A DNA stretch of 64,000 bases from Streptomyces sp. NBC_00094. GTDB taxonomy: Bacteria > Actinomycetota > Actinomycetes > Streptomycetales > Streptomycetaceae. This document shows positions 44,568 to 52,207 of this stretch, one piece after another. The translations under genes were made by a program, and so were the position numbers. The first letter of the stretch is position 1. Every line of letters begins with the position of its first letter. The notes under the pieces were generated by a model. It had not been told where the DNA came from, ran no database searches, and saw nothing but the letters and a program-made list of their open reading frames with translations. The stretch lies in contig NZ_JAPEMB010000001.1 of assembly GCF_026343125.1 (NCBI RefSeq), forward strand, positions 1,674,001 through 1,738,000, read 5' to 3'.

Positions 44568-44623
44568 GCCGTCACACCGCGAGGCCGTCACACCGCCAGG
44601 CCGTCACACCGCCAGGCCGTCAG
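44568..44623. repeat. 16-bp tandem repeat at the 3' end of tyrA
   Basis: Three contiguous 16-bp units (GCCGTCACACCGCCAG; the first differs in one base pair position near its end), 44568-44583, 44584-44599 and 44600-44615. A half unit GCCGTCAG follows and contains the tyrA stop codon. A partial unit precedes. It probably arose by slippage; copy number may vary among strains. Confidence 0.8.
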
Positions 44624-45708
44624 GCCGTCCGCAGGGCCCAGCCGCGTTCCTGCAGGGCCGCGCCCAGGGCCGCGGCCGAGGCCGGGTCGACCATGAGCTG
44701 GACCAGGCCCGCCTGCTGGCCGGTCGCGTGCTCGATGCGGACGTCCTCGATGTTGACGCCGGCGCGGCCCGCGTCGGCGAAGATCCGGGCCAGCTCGCCG
44801 GGCCGGTCGCTGATGAGGACGGCGACGGTCTCGTAGGCCGTGGGGGTGGTGCCGTGCTTGCCGGGGACGCGGGCGCGGCCGGCGTTCCCGCGGCGCAGGA
44901 CGTCCTCGACGCCCGAGGCGCCGTCCCGGCGCTTGTCCTCGTCGGCGGACTGCAGGGAGCGCAGCGCGCGGACCGTCTCGTCGAGGTCGGCGGCGACGCC
45001 CGAGAGGACGTCGGCGACGGGGCCCGGGTTGGCGGAGAGGATCTCGACCCACATGCGCGGGTCGGAGGCCGCGATCCGGGTGACGTCCCGGATGCCCTGC
45101 CCGCAGAGCCGTACGGCCGACTCGTCGGCCTCCTCCAGGCGCGCGGCGACCATCGACGAGACGAGCTGCGGGGTGTGGGAGACGAGGGCGACGGCCCGGT
45201 CGTGGGCGTCGGCGTCCATGACGACGGGCACGGCCCGGCAGAGGGCGACGAGCTCCAGGGCGAGGTTGAGGGCCTCGGTGTCGGTGTCCCGGGTCGGGGT
45301 CAGGACCCACGGCCGTCCCTCGAAGAGGTCCGCGGTCGCCGCGAGCGGGCCCGAGCGCTCCTTGCCGGACATCGGGTGCGAACCGATGTACGCGGTGAGG
45401 TCGAGGCCCAGCGCCTCCAGCTCCCGCTTCGGCCCGCCCTTGACGCTCGCCACGTCCAGGTAGGCGCGCGCGAGCCCGGCCGTCATCGCCTCGGCGAGGG
45501 TCGCGGCCACGTGCGCCGGGGGTACGGCGACGATCGCGAGGTCCACGCGCCCCTCGGGCGCCTCGTCGGTACCCGCGCCGAGCGCGGCGGCGGTCCGGGC
45601 GCTGGCCGGGTCGTGGTCACGGAGGTGGACGGTGACGCCCCGGCCCGCGAGGGCGAGGGCGGCGGAGGTACCGATCAGTCCGGTGCCGATGACGAGCGCT
45701 GTCCTCAC
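44620..45708 (-). CDS. tyrA: Prephenate dehydrogenase
   Basis: 362 residues from GTG 45708, which overlaps the aroH stop (GTGA). NAD-binding GTGLIGTS at 8-15, then YLDVASVKGGPKRELEALGL, GSHPMSGKERSGP (the conserved catalytic-His region) and VALVSHTPQLVSS. A C-terminal ACT domain (about 285-360: VLISDRPGELARIFADAGRA, VNIEDVRIEHATG) implies feedback control by an aromatic amino acid. It converts prephenate to 4-hydroxyphenylpyruvate for tyrosine. The chorismate mutase immediately upstream supplies its substrate. Confidence 0.95.
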   Translation of the reverse strand: MRTALVIGTGLIGTSAALALAGRGVTVHLRDHDPASARTAAALGAGTDEAPEGRVDLAIVAVPPAHVAATLAEAMTAGLARAYLDVASVKGGPKRELEALGLDLTAYIGSHPMSGKERSGPLAATADLFEGRPWVLTPTRDTDTEALNLALELVALCRAVPVVMDADAHDRAVALVSHTPQLVSSMVAARLEEADESAVRLCGQGIRDVTRIAASDPRMWVEILSANPGPVADVLSGVAADLDETVRALRSLQSADEDKRRDGASGVEDVLRRGNAGRARVPGKHGTTPTAYETVAVLISDRPGELARIFADAGRAGVNIEDVRIEHATGQQAGLVQLMVDPASAAALGAALQERGWALRTA

Positions 45709-46067
45709 TGGGCGATGTCCTTGCGCAGGGCGGCCGCGGCACCGAGGTAGACGTGCGCGATCCGGGACTTGGGCAGCTCGGTCTCGACGTGGGCGAGGAG
45801 CCGTACGACTCTCGGCATCGCGCCCTCTATGTCGAGCTCCTGCGCGCAGATGAGGGGTACGTCGACGATCCCGATGCCCCGGGCCGCGGCGGCGGGGAAG
45901 TCGCAGTGCAGGTCCGGCGTGGCCGTGAACCAGATGCTGATGAGGTCGTCCGCGGTGAGCTCGTTGCGCGCGAGGACGGCGGTGAGCAGCTCCTCGACCT
46001 GCTCGCGCATGTGTCCGGCCTCGTCCCGTTCCAGCTGGACGGCTCCTCGGACCGCTCGTACCGCCAC
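45705..46067 (-). CDS. aroH: Chorismate mutase, AroH class
   Basis: 120 residues from GTG 46067, GGAG 8 nt upstream. The AroH fold is recognised from VRAVRGAVQLERDEAGHMRE, LISIWFTATPDLHCDFPAAA and VPLICAQELDIEGAMPRVVR, with the conserved Arg and Cys/Glu positions of the trimeric B. subtilis-type active site. Length equals the family norm. It isomerises chorismate to prephenate and is coupled by GTGA to tyrA. Confidence 0.94.
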   Translation of the reverse strand: MAVRAVRGAVQLERDEAGHMREQVEELLTAVLARNELTADDLISIWFTATPDLHCDFPAAAARGIGIVDVPLICAQELDIEGAMPRVVRLLAHVETELPKSRIAHVYLGAAAALRKDIAQ

Positions 46068-46130
46068 GTCGTAACTCCTTCGTCCGCGTCGACTGCTCCG
46101 TTCAGCCTAGTCAGCGGTGGGGACGACCTG

Positions 46131-46173
46131 TTCCGGGCGCCCGCCCTCCGAGACGGAGGACGGGCGCCCGGAA
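46131..46173 (-). terminator. Hairpin terminator of the DUF937 gene
   Basis: Inverted repeat with a 13-bp outer stem (46131-46143 with 46161-46173) and a 6-bp inner stem (46145-46150 with 46154-46159), immediately past the stop at 46177. Confidence 0.82.
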
Positions 46174-46176
46174 GGG

Positions 46177-46599
46177 TCAGAGCTGCTGCCGGCGGATGAG
46201 GTCCTCCAGGGAGCCCTGGGGCACCGAGCCGTTCGGGGTCAGCTTGTCGACGGCCTGCGGCAGCGACTGGGCGATCTGCTCGGCGGCCTCCTGCGGGCTG
46301 ACGCCGGCGTCGGCCGCGACCTTCTGGAGGGTGTCGTCCGGGAGCGCCTCGGCGATCTGGGCTCCACTGACGGGCTGGTTCCGGCCGGTGCCGACCCAGG
46401 ACTGGGCCTGGTCGGTGAGGCCGGACTTCGTCAGCATGTCGAGGAGTCCTCCGAGCGGGTTCGCGCCGTCGGCGCCGCCGCTCTTGCCGCCCGCGAGGGC
46501 GCCGAGCAGGGAGCCGAGGATGCCGCCGGCACCGCCGCCGCCCTGTCCGCCGCCTCCGAGGAGGCTTCCGAGGAGACTGCCGAGGTCGTTACCCGCCAT
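46177..46599 (-). CDS. DUF937/YidB-like protein
   Basis: 140 residues; ATG 46599 with AAAGG 8 nt upstream. Gly/Leu-rich first half (LGSLLGSLLGGGGQ) and a helical second half (GLTDQAQSWVGTGRNQPVSG, QIAEALPDDTLQKVAADAGV, SLEDLIRRQQL), the DUF937 pattern. Predicted cytoplasmic; function unproven. Own terminator and about 100 bp of promoter space shared with the divergent DUF952 gene. Confidence 0.8.
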   Translation of the reverse strand: MAGNDLGSLLGSLLGGGGQGGGGAGGILGSLLGALAGGKSGGADGANPLGGLLDMLTKSGLTDQAQSWVGTGRNQPVSGAQIAEALPDDTLQKVAADAGVSPQEAAEQIAQSLPQAVDKLTPNGSVPQGSLEDLIRRQQL

Positions 46600-46697
46600 C
46601 GTTCTGCCTTTCGTCCGGTACGGAACACGCCCAATCTCACGCATAGGGTGATGTTCCGCCACTCGATGGACGCCCCGGGCGCGGTAGAACTGTCTGC

Positions 46698-47042
46698 ATG
46701 CTCCTGCACGTCGTACCGCTGGCCGACTGGTCCGCCGACCCCACGGACCCCACCGCCCCCTACGCCCCCGCGTCGCTCGCCGCCGAGGGCTTCGTCCACT
46801 GTTCGGCGGACGGGGCCGCGGCCCTGGCGATCGCCGACGGCCCCTACCGGACCGCGCCCGGCCCCCTCCTGGTCCTCGTGATCGACGAGTCCCGGCTCGG
46901 CGCGGAGGTCCGCTGGGAGGGCTCGGGGGACGTGCTCTTCCCCCACGTGTACGGAGCGATCGAGCGGACCGCGGTGACGGAGGTCCTGGAGGTACGCCGG
47001 GACGCGGACGGCCGTGCGAGGGAGCTGGCACCCCGGCCGTAG
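46698..47042 (+). CDS. DUF952 family protein
   Basis: 114 residues; ATG 46698. Family motifs: start LLHVVPLADW, LAAEGFVHCSADG, LVLVIDESRLGAEVRWEG and FPHVYGAIERTAV. These small alpha/beta proteins resemble the glutathione S-transferase-like or ADP-ribosyl-binding fold; function unknown. It may share its promoter region with the divergent DUF937 gene. Confidence 0.85.
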   Translation: MLLHVVPLADWSADPTDPTAPYAPASLAAEGFVHCSADGAAALAIADGPYRTAPGPLLVLVIDESRLGAEVRWEGSGDVLFPHVYGAIERTAVTEVLEVRRDADGRARELAPRP

Positions 47043-47087
47043 GCGTGTTGCGGGATCTCCGGGCGGAGCGCGGCCAAGCTGGATGCC

Positions 47088-47579
47088 ATGACTTCACGCG
47101 CCACGAAACGCCGTACCGTCCTGATCGCCGCCGCGGCCCTGACGACGGGCTGCGGCTCGGACGACGGGGGTGACGGCGGTACGGCGACCGGCGCCCCGAC
47201 CACGCCGAGCGCACCGGCCGGCACGAGCACCCCGGCCGATACCGGCACCCCGTCCGCTCCGAGCACCCCCACGTCGGCCGCGCCGAGCGGCGCCGCCCCG
47301 CTGGCCAGGACGTCCGAGATCCCGGTCGGCGGCGGCACGGTCTTCGCCGAGCAGAAGGTGGTCGTCACCCAGCCCGCGGCCGGCGAGTTCAAGGCCTTCT
47401 CGGCGGTCTGCACCCACCAGGGCTGTCTGGTGAACAAGGTCGCGGACGGCACCATCGACTGCCCCTGCCACGGCTCCAAGTACCGCATCGCGGACGGCTC
47501 GGTCGCGGCGGGACCGGCACCCCGCCCGCTCCCGGCCGAGCAGATCACCGTCTCGGGGGAATCGATCACCCTCGCGTAG
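47088..47579 (+). CDS. Rieske [2Fe-2S] protein, exported
   Basis: 163 residues; ATG 47088. The N-terminus combines twin-arginine-like KRRTVLIAAAALTT with a lipobox-like TTGC (Cys22). A Thr/Pro/Ala-rich spacer follows (about 30-72). The Rieske domain has Cys108-x-His110 (CTHQGC) and Cys125-x2-His128 (CPCHGS), with Cys113/Cys127 for the usual disulfide. It carries electrons outside the membrane; the partner is not evident, since no bc1 or oxygenase gene is adjacent. The nucleotidyltransferase gene begins only 10 bp later. Confidence 0.9.
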   Translation: MTSRATKRRTVLIAAAALTTGCGSDDGGDGGTATGAPTTPSAPAGTSTPADTGTPSAPSTPTSAAPSGAAPLARTSEIPVGGGTVFAEQKVVVTQPAAGEFKAFSAVCTHQGCLVNKVADGTIDCPCHGSKYRIADGSVAAGPAPRPLPAEQITVSGESITLA

Positions 47580-47589
47580 CCTGACCGGC

Positions 47590-48279
47590 ATGACCCCCGA
47601 CGAACTGGTGCGCGACCACACCGTCTACTCCTGCGTGATGGGCTCGCGCGCCTTCGGTCTGGCGACCGAGGGCAGCGACACGGACGTCCGGGGCGTCTAT
47701 CTCGCCCCGACACCGCTCTTCTGGCACTTCGACAAGCCCCCGGCCCATGTCGAGGGCCCCGGCGAGGAGCAGTTCAGCTGGGAGCTGGAGCGCTTCTGCG
47801 AGCTGGCCCTGCGCAACAACCCGAACGTCCTGGAGTGCCTCCACTCCCCCGTCGTCGTGCACGCCGACGACCTGGGCCGCGAACTCCTCTCCCTGCGCGG
47901 CGCCTTCCTCTCCCGCCGCTCCCACCAGACCTTCGTCCGGTACGCCGGCGGCCAGCGCCGCAAGCTCGACGCGGACGTCCGCCAGTACGGCCACCCGCGC
48001 TGGAAGCACGCCATGCACCTGCTGCGGCTGCTGACCAGCTGCCGCGACCTGCTGCGCACGGGCGAGCTCCGCATCGAGGTCGGCGAGGAACGCGACCGGC
48101 TCCTCGCGGTCAAGCACGGCGAGGTGCCGTGGCCGGAGGTCGAGTCCTGGATGAACCGCCTCCAGGACGAGGCCGACCACGCCCACGACACGAGCCCCCT
48201 CCCCGCCGCCCCGGACCACGCCCGCGTCCAGGACTTCCTGATCCGCGCCCGCCGCGCGTCGGCCCTGACCGAGCTCTAG
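47590..48279 (+). CDS. RlaP-like nucleotidyltransferase (PF10127 type)
   Basis: 229 residues; ATG 47590. Polymerase-beta nucleotidyltransferase motif GSRAFGLATEGSDTDVRGVY (GS...SDxD with catalytic Asp), then FSWELERFCELALRNNPNVL and RWKHAMHLLRLLTSCRDLL typical of the RNA-repair-linked RlaP/YcgL family. No RNA ligase, phosphatase or HEN1 partner is nearby, so the repair role is only by family. After the TAG, the next 21 bp nearly repeat the last 21 bp of the gene and give a second in-frame TAG at 48298-48300. Confidence 0.82.
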   Translation: MTPDELVRDHTVYSCVMGSRAFGLATEGSDTDVRGVYLAPTPLFWHFDKPPAHVEGPGEEQFSWELERFCELALRNNPNVLECLHSPVVVHADDLGRELLSLRGAFLSRRSHQTFVRYAGGQRRKLDADVRQYGHPRWKHAMHLLRLLTSCRDLLRTGELRIEVGEERDRLLAVKHGEVPWPEVESWMNRLQDEADHAHDTSPLPAAPDHARVQDFLIRARRASALTEL

Positions 48280-48349
48280 AACGCCCTGGCCGAGCTCTAG
48301 GCCGGGTCCGGAAAGTCCCGCCTGAGTCGCGGCGTCCACGACCCATGGC

Positions 48350-49387
48350 TCAAGCGTCCCAGAGCGCGCCGAACGTCAGCAGGTCGCTCCGGTACTCGAC
48401 GTGCTCCGCCCATTCCTTCGGCCAGGCGTCGGCGCCCAGGTGCGCGCCGGCGAAGGCGCCCGCGAGGGCGGCGATCGAGTCCGAGTCGCCGCGGGTGCAG
48501 GCCGCCCTGCGCAGGGCGGTGAGGGGCTCGTCGGGGAAGAGCAGGAAGCAGAGGAGGCCGGTCGCGAGGGCCTCCTCGGCGATCCAGCCGTCGCCGGTGT
48601 ACGCGCAGGGGTCGAGCTCCGGGTCGGCCGTGCGCTGGACGGCGTCGAGGCGTTCCAGGACGGCCAGGCACTCGTCCCAGCCGCGCCGGATGAAGGAGAG
48701 CGCGGAGGGGTCCTGCGAGCGGGTCCAGAGGTCGCCGAGCCAGTGCTCGTGGTAGCGGGAGCGGTTCTCGTACGCGTACGAGCGCAGCTGTCCGACGAGT
48801 CCGGCCGGGTCCACTCCCTGGGCCAGGAGGTACACGGCGCGGGCGGTGAGGTCGGAGGCGGCGAGCGCCGTGGGGTGGCCGTGGGTGAGGGCCGCCTGGA
48901 GCTGGGCGGCGCCCGCGCGCTGCTCCTCGCTCAGCCCGGGGACGAGGCCGATCGGCGCGACCCGCATGTTGGCGCCGCAGCCCTTGGATCCGATCTGGCT
49001 GGCGTCCTGCCAGGGCCGGTCGCCGTCGAGGAGCATGCAGGCGCGCAGGCAGGTGTTGCCGGGGGCCCGGTTGTTCTCCGGGGAGTGGTACCAGTCGACG
49101 AACTCGTCCCGGACCGGCCGGGCGAGCCGCAGCGGGGCGAGCACGCCCCGGTCCATGGCCGTGCGGACGCCCCGGGCGAGGGCGAGGGTCATCTGGGTGT
49201 CGTCGGTGACGTACGCCGTCCCGCGGGTGAGCGGGAGCGGCATCTCCCGCCAGGGGCCGAACGCGGCGAGGATCGCCGGCACGTCCTTGAACTCGGTCGG
49301 GAAGCCCAGCGCGTCGCCGAGCGCGAGGCCGACCAGGGATCCGGTCGCGGCCTGCTTCACCGCGGTACGGGTCGGGGGCAGGGTCAT
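48350..49387 (-). CDS. ADP-ribosylglycohydrolase family protein
   Basis: 345 residues; ATG 49387 overlaps the NUDIX stop (ATGA). Family features: GSLVGLALGDALGFPTEF, TAYVTDDTQMTLALARGV (metal-binding TDD/T), KGCGANMRVAPIGLV and TRGDSDSIAALAGAFAGAHL (second acidic metal site). Such enzymes use two Mg ions to remove ADP-ribose from proteins or small molecules. Coupling to an NrtR-like NUDIX regulator suggests a shared role in ADP-ribose/NAD homeostasis. Confidence 0.92.
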   Translation of the reverse strand: MTLPPTRTAVKQAATGSLVGLALGDALGFPTEFKDVPAILAAFGPWREMPLPLTRGTAYVTDDTQMTLALARGVRTAMDRGVLAPLRLARPVRDEFVDWYHSPENNRAPGNTCLRACMLLDGDRPWQDASQIGSKGCGANMRVAPIGLVPGLSEEQRAGAAQLQAALTHGHPTALAASDLTARAVYLLAQGVDPAGLVGQLRSYAYENRSRYHEHWLGDLWTRSQDPSALSFIRRGWDECLAVLERLDAVQRTADPELDPCAYTGDGWIAEEALATGLLCFLLFPDEPLTALRRAACTRGDSDSIAALAGAFAGAHLGADAWPKEWAEHVEYRSDLLTFGALWDA

Positions 49388-50133
49388 GAGGAGTGTCCTT
49401 CCGGTCGCAGGAGGGGCGGATGGAGGGCCGTGGCCTCGCCCGCCCGGTAGAGAGCGGCCGGTTTCCCCCGTCCGCCGGTGCGGCGCGGCGGCCCTTCCAC
49501 GGCCCGGACGAAGCCGGGCGTGGTGAGGACCTTGCGCCGGAAGTTGGGGCGGTCGAGTGCGACGCCCCAGACCGTCTCGTACACCTGCCGCAGCTCGCCG
49601 AGGGTGAACTCGGGCGGGCAGAAGGCGGTGGCGAGGCACGAGTACTCGAGCTTGGCGCCGACGCGTTCGCGGGCGTCGGCGAGGATCCGGTCGTGGTCGA
49701 AGGCCAGCGGCCCGTACGAGCCGTAGGGCAGCCACCGCGCCTCCGCCGCGTCGCCGCCGCCGCGCGGTTCGGGCAGGCCGGGGACGAGCGCGGTGAAGGC
49801 GACGGAGACGACCCGCATCCGCGGGTCCCGGTCGGGGTCGCTGTAGGTGCGGAGCTGTTCGAGGTGGAGTCCCGCGACGGTGGCCTCGGGCAGCCCGGTC
49901 TCCTCGGCGAGTTCGCGGCGGGCGGCGGACTCGGCGGACTCGCGGGGCAGGACGAAGCCGCCGGGCAGCGCCCACTCTCCCGCGTACGGCTCCTGGCCCC
50001 GCTGGACGAGGAGGACGTGCAGGCGCTCCTCGCGGACGGTGAGGACGGCGAGGTCGACGGTGACGGCGAAGGGCTCGAAGGCGTACTTGTCGTACCCCTC
50101 CGGCGTGGGAGGGGCGGCGTCCGCGAGACTCAT
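49384..50133 (-). CDS. NUDIX hydrolase/transcriptional regulator, NrtR-like
   Basis: 249 residues; ATG 50133 with AAGGAGG 5 nt upstream. NUDIX domain with box GGFVLPRESAESAARRELAEETGL, essentially complete, so catalysis on ADP-ribose-type substrates may be retained. A C-terminal winged-helix region follows (SCLATAFCPPEFTLGELRQV, NFRRKVLTTPGFVRA). This two-domain plan is that of NrtR, an ADP-ribose-sensing repressor of NAD genes. Coupled to the ADP-ribosylglycohydrolase gene. A palindrome just upstream of the ribosome site (50149-50161) is a likely operator for autoregulation. Confidence 0.88.
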   Translation of the reverse strand: MSLADAAPPTPEGYDKYAFEPFAVTVDLAVLTVREERLHVLLVQRGQEPYAGEWALPGGFVLPRESAESAARRELAEETGLPEATVAGLHLEQLRTYSDPDRDPRMRVVSVAFTALVPGLPEPRGGGDAAEARWLPYGSYGPLAFDHDRILADARERVGAKLEYSCLATAFCPPEFTLGELRQVYETVWGVALDRPNFRRKVLTTPGFVRAVEGPPRRTGGRGKPAALYRAGEATALHPPLLRPEGHSS

Positions 50134-50148
50134 GCCCGCCTCCTTAAA

Positions 50149-50161
50149 AGTCACTCTGACT
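50149..50161 (-). promoter_or_regulatory. Probable operator of the NUDIX regulator
   Basis: AGTCACTCTGACT is a perfect 5-3-5 palindrome in an A/T-rich patch, ending about 16 bp upstream of the start at 50133 and next to its AAGGAGG. Position and symmetry fit autoregulation by the encoded NrtR-like protein. The consensus for this subgroup is not known to me, so the assignment is by context. Confidence 0.55.
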
Positions 50162-50207
50162 ATAAATGCCGAGGCGCCTCGGCCACAAGCACCCTCGAAC
50201 ACGCGAA

Positions 50208-50238
50208 AGGCCCGTGACCGACCTGCGGTCACGGGCCT
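50208..50238 (-). terminator. Hairpin terminator of the parA-scp-rluB operon
   Basis: Perfect 13-bp inverted repeat (50208-50220 with 50226-50238), loop ACCTG, 20 nt past the pseudouridine synthase stop. Confidence 0.85.
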
Positions 50239-50258
50239 CTCGCGGAGAGGGGTGGGAA

Positions 50259-51614
50259 CTACATCCCGACTTCCTTCATCAGCATGCCGACCTCGGTGTT
50301 GGTCAGACGGCGCAGCCAGCCCGACTTCTGGTCGCCCAGACCGATCGGGCCGAAGGCCGTACGGACCAGCTTGTCGACCGGGAAGCCGGCCTCGGCCAGC
50401 ATCCGGCGCACGATGTGCTTGCGGCCCTCGTGCAGCGTGACCTCGACCAGGTAGTTCTTGCCGGTCTGCTCGACGACGCGGAAGTGGTCGGCGCGGGCGT
50501 ACCCGTCCTCCAGCTCGATGCCGTCCTTGAGCCGCCTGCCGACCTCGCGGGGCAGCGGGCCGGTGATGGCGGCGAGGTAGGTCTTCTTCACGCCGTACTT
50601 CGGGTGCGTGAGGCGGTGGGCCAGCTCACCGTGGTTGGTGAGCAGGATGATGCCCTCGGTCTCCGTGTCGAGCCGGCCGACGTGGAAGAGCCGGGTCTCG
50701 CGGTTGGTGACGTAGTCGCCGAGGCACTGGCGGCCGTCCGGGTCCTCCATGGTGGAGACGACGCCGGCCGGCTTGTTCAGCGCGAAGAACAGGTAGGACT
50801 GGGTGGCGACGGTCAGGCCGTCCACCTTGATCTCGTCCTTCTCCGGGTCGACGCGCTTGCCCTGCTCCAGGACGATCTCGCCGTTGACCTCGACCCTGGC
50901 CTGCTCGATGAGCTCCTCGCACGTACGGCGCGAGCCCATGCCGGCGCGGGCGAGCACCTTCTGTAGGCGCTCACCCTCCTGCTCGGCACCCGGGAACGTC
51001 TTCGGGGTCTTGATCTCGGGCCGGTCCGCGTACCGGTCCCGGTTGCGCTGCTCGATCTTGGCGTCGAGCTCGCGCGAGCGGGCCGGAGCCTGCCGCTGGC
51101 CGTGCGGCCCGCGACGGGGAGGGAGGCCCTGAGGGGCCTTGGGGCCGCCCTTGGCGCCTCCGCGGGCCGCGGCGCCGCGACCCTTCTTCGGGGCCTCGGT
51201 GGGCTCGCTCACGTCGTAGGAGCGCTCCTCGGGGCGAGGCCGGCGCGTGTTGCTCGGGCGCTTCTGGTCGTCACGACCGCCACCGCCCTGGTAACCACCG
51301 CCGCCACCGCCCTGGTAGCCGCCACCGCCGCCACCCTGGTAGCCGCCACCGCCGCCGCTGCCGCCGCGACCGGCACCGCTGCCGCCGCGACCGCCACCGG
51401 CGCCGCCGCCACCCTGGTAGCCGCCACCACCGCCGCTGCCGCCGCGACCGGCACCGCTGCCGCCGCGACCGCCGCCGGCGCCGCTGCCACCACGGCCGCC
51501 GCCGCCGGCGCTGCTGCCACCACGGCCGCCACCGCTGCCGCCGCGGCCGCCGCTGTTGCCACCACGGCTCCCGCCGTTGTTTCCGCTGCTGTTCCTGCCG
51601 CTGCTGCTTCGCAT
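50259..51614 (-). CDS. rluB: 23S rRNA pseudouridine synthase, RsuA/RluB family, with long Gly-rich N-terminus
   Basis: 451 residues from ATG 51614, which overlaps the scpB stop (TGATG); a TTG just before is a possible alternative. Residues 1-115 are Gly/Arg/Ser repeats (RGGSGAGRGGSGGGGGYQGG units, RGG-box-like), then a basic linker. The S4 domain (LQKVLARAGMGSRRTCEELI) and the catalytic domain follow, with GRLDTETEGIILLTNHGELA containing the nucleophilic Asp in RLDxxxEG, and the LHEGRKHIVRRMLAEAGFPV block. It isomerises a uridine in 23S rRNA. RluB versus another family member cannot be decided from sequence alone. The RGG tract is longer than usual and may bind RNA. Confidence 0.9.
   Translation of the reverse strand: MRSSSGRNSSGNNGGSRGGNSGGRGGSGGGRGGSSAGGGGRGGSGAGGGRGGSGAGRGGSGGGGGYQGGGGAGGGRGGSGAGRGGSGGGGGYQGGGGGGYQGGGGGGYQGGGGRDDQKRPSNTRRPRPEERSYDVSEPTEAPKKGRGAAARGGAKGGPKAPQGLPPRRGPHGQRQAPARSRELDAKIEQRNRDRYADRPEIKTPKTFPGAEQEGERLQKVLARAGMGSRRTCEELIEQARVEVNGEIVLEQGKRVDPEKDEIKVDGLTVATQSYLFFALNKPAGVVSTMEDPDGRQCLGDYVTNRETRLFHVGRLDTETEGIILLTNHGELAHRLTHPKYGVKKTYLAAITGPLPREVGRRLKDGIELEDGYARADHFRVVEQTGKNYLVEVTLHEGRKHIVRRMLAEAGFPVDKLVRTAFGPIGLGDQKSGWLRRLTNTEVGMLMKEVGM
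51270..51600 (-). repeat. Low-complexity Gly-codon repeat tract
   Basis: About 330 bp of GCC/ACC/CCG-type triplets encoding Gly-rich units, including larger near-identical blocks such as the two YQGGGG...SGAGRGGSGGGGG segments, one per about 75-95 bp. Several frames on both strands are open across it for compositional reasons. Copy number is likely to vary between strains and to be hard to assemble. Confidence 0.75.
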
Positions 51615-52207
51615 CAAATTTCCGTCTTGTCGTCTGCGTCTACGTCCGGATCGAACGACGGGACGCCTTCGAGGGAGTCCGGCTCGACCGCCTCCGCCTC
51701 GGGGAGGAAGGGCGCGAGCTCGGGGAGTTCGTCCAGGCCGCGCAGGCCCATCCGCTCCAGGAAGTAGTTCGTCGTCCTGTACAGGATCGCACCTGTTTCG
51801 GGTTCCGCGCCCGCCTCCTCCACCAGACCCCGCTGGAGAAGGGTCCGCATCACGCCGTCGCAGTTGACCCCGCGGACCGCGGAGACCCGTGAACGGCTGA
51901 CCGGCTGGCGGTACGCGACGACCGCGAGGGTCTCCAGGGCCGCCTGGGTGAGCCGGGCGTGCTGGCCGTCGAGCACGAAGGCCTCGACGGCCGCCGCATG
52001 GGCGGCGCGGGTGTAGTAGCGCCAGCCGCCGGCCACGTGCCGCAGCTCGAAACCACGGTCCTGGGCGGTGTACTCGTCGGCCAGCTCGCGCAGGGCGTCG
52101 GCCACCTCGCTCGGGGTGCGGTCCAGGACCTTGGCGAGGTGCTGCTCGGTGGCGGGCTCGTCGACGACCATGAGGACGGCTTCGAGGGAGGGCTTGAGGT
52201 CGCTCAC
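51614..52207 (-). CDS. scpB: Segregation and condensation protein B
   Basis: 197 residues from GTG 52207 (GTGA overlap with scpA; GGAGG 8-9 nt upstream). Two winged-helix domains: LKPSLEAVLMVVDEPATEQH, LAKVLDRTPSEVADALREL and TQAALETLAVVAYRQPVSRS, RVSAVRGVNCDGVMRTLLQR. ScpB dimers bind the kleisin ScpA and complete the SMC condensin ring that organises the chromosome. An acidic tail follows the second domain. Confidence 0.95.
   Translation of the reverse strand: MSDLKPSLEAVLMVVDEPATEQHLAKVLDRTPSEVADALRELADEYTAQDRGFELRHVAGGWRYYTRAAHAAAVEAFVLDGQHARLTQAALETLAVVAYRQPVSRSRVSAVRGVNCDGVMRTLLQRGLVEEAGAEPETGAILYRTTNYFLERMGLRGLDELPELAPFLPEAEAVEPDSLEGVPSFDPDVDADDKTEI

Noticed and set aside
51102..51767. 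Plus-strand Ala/Thr-rich open frame over the Gly-repeat tract
   Set aside because: It is the reverse reading of GCC/ACC triplet repeats in the pseudouridine synthase gene; compositional artefact.
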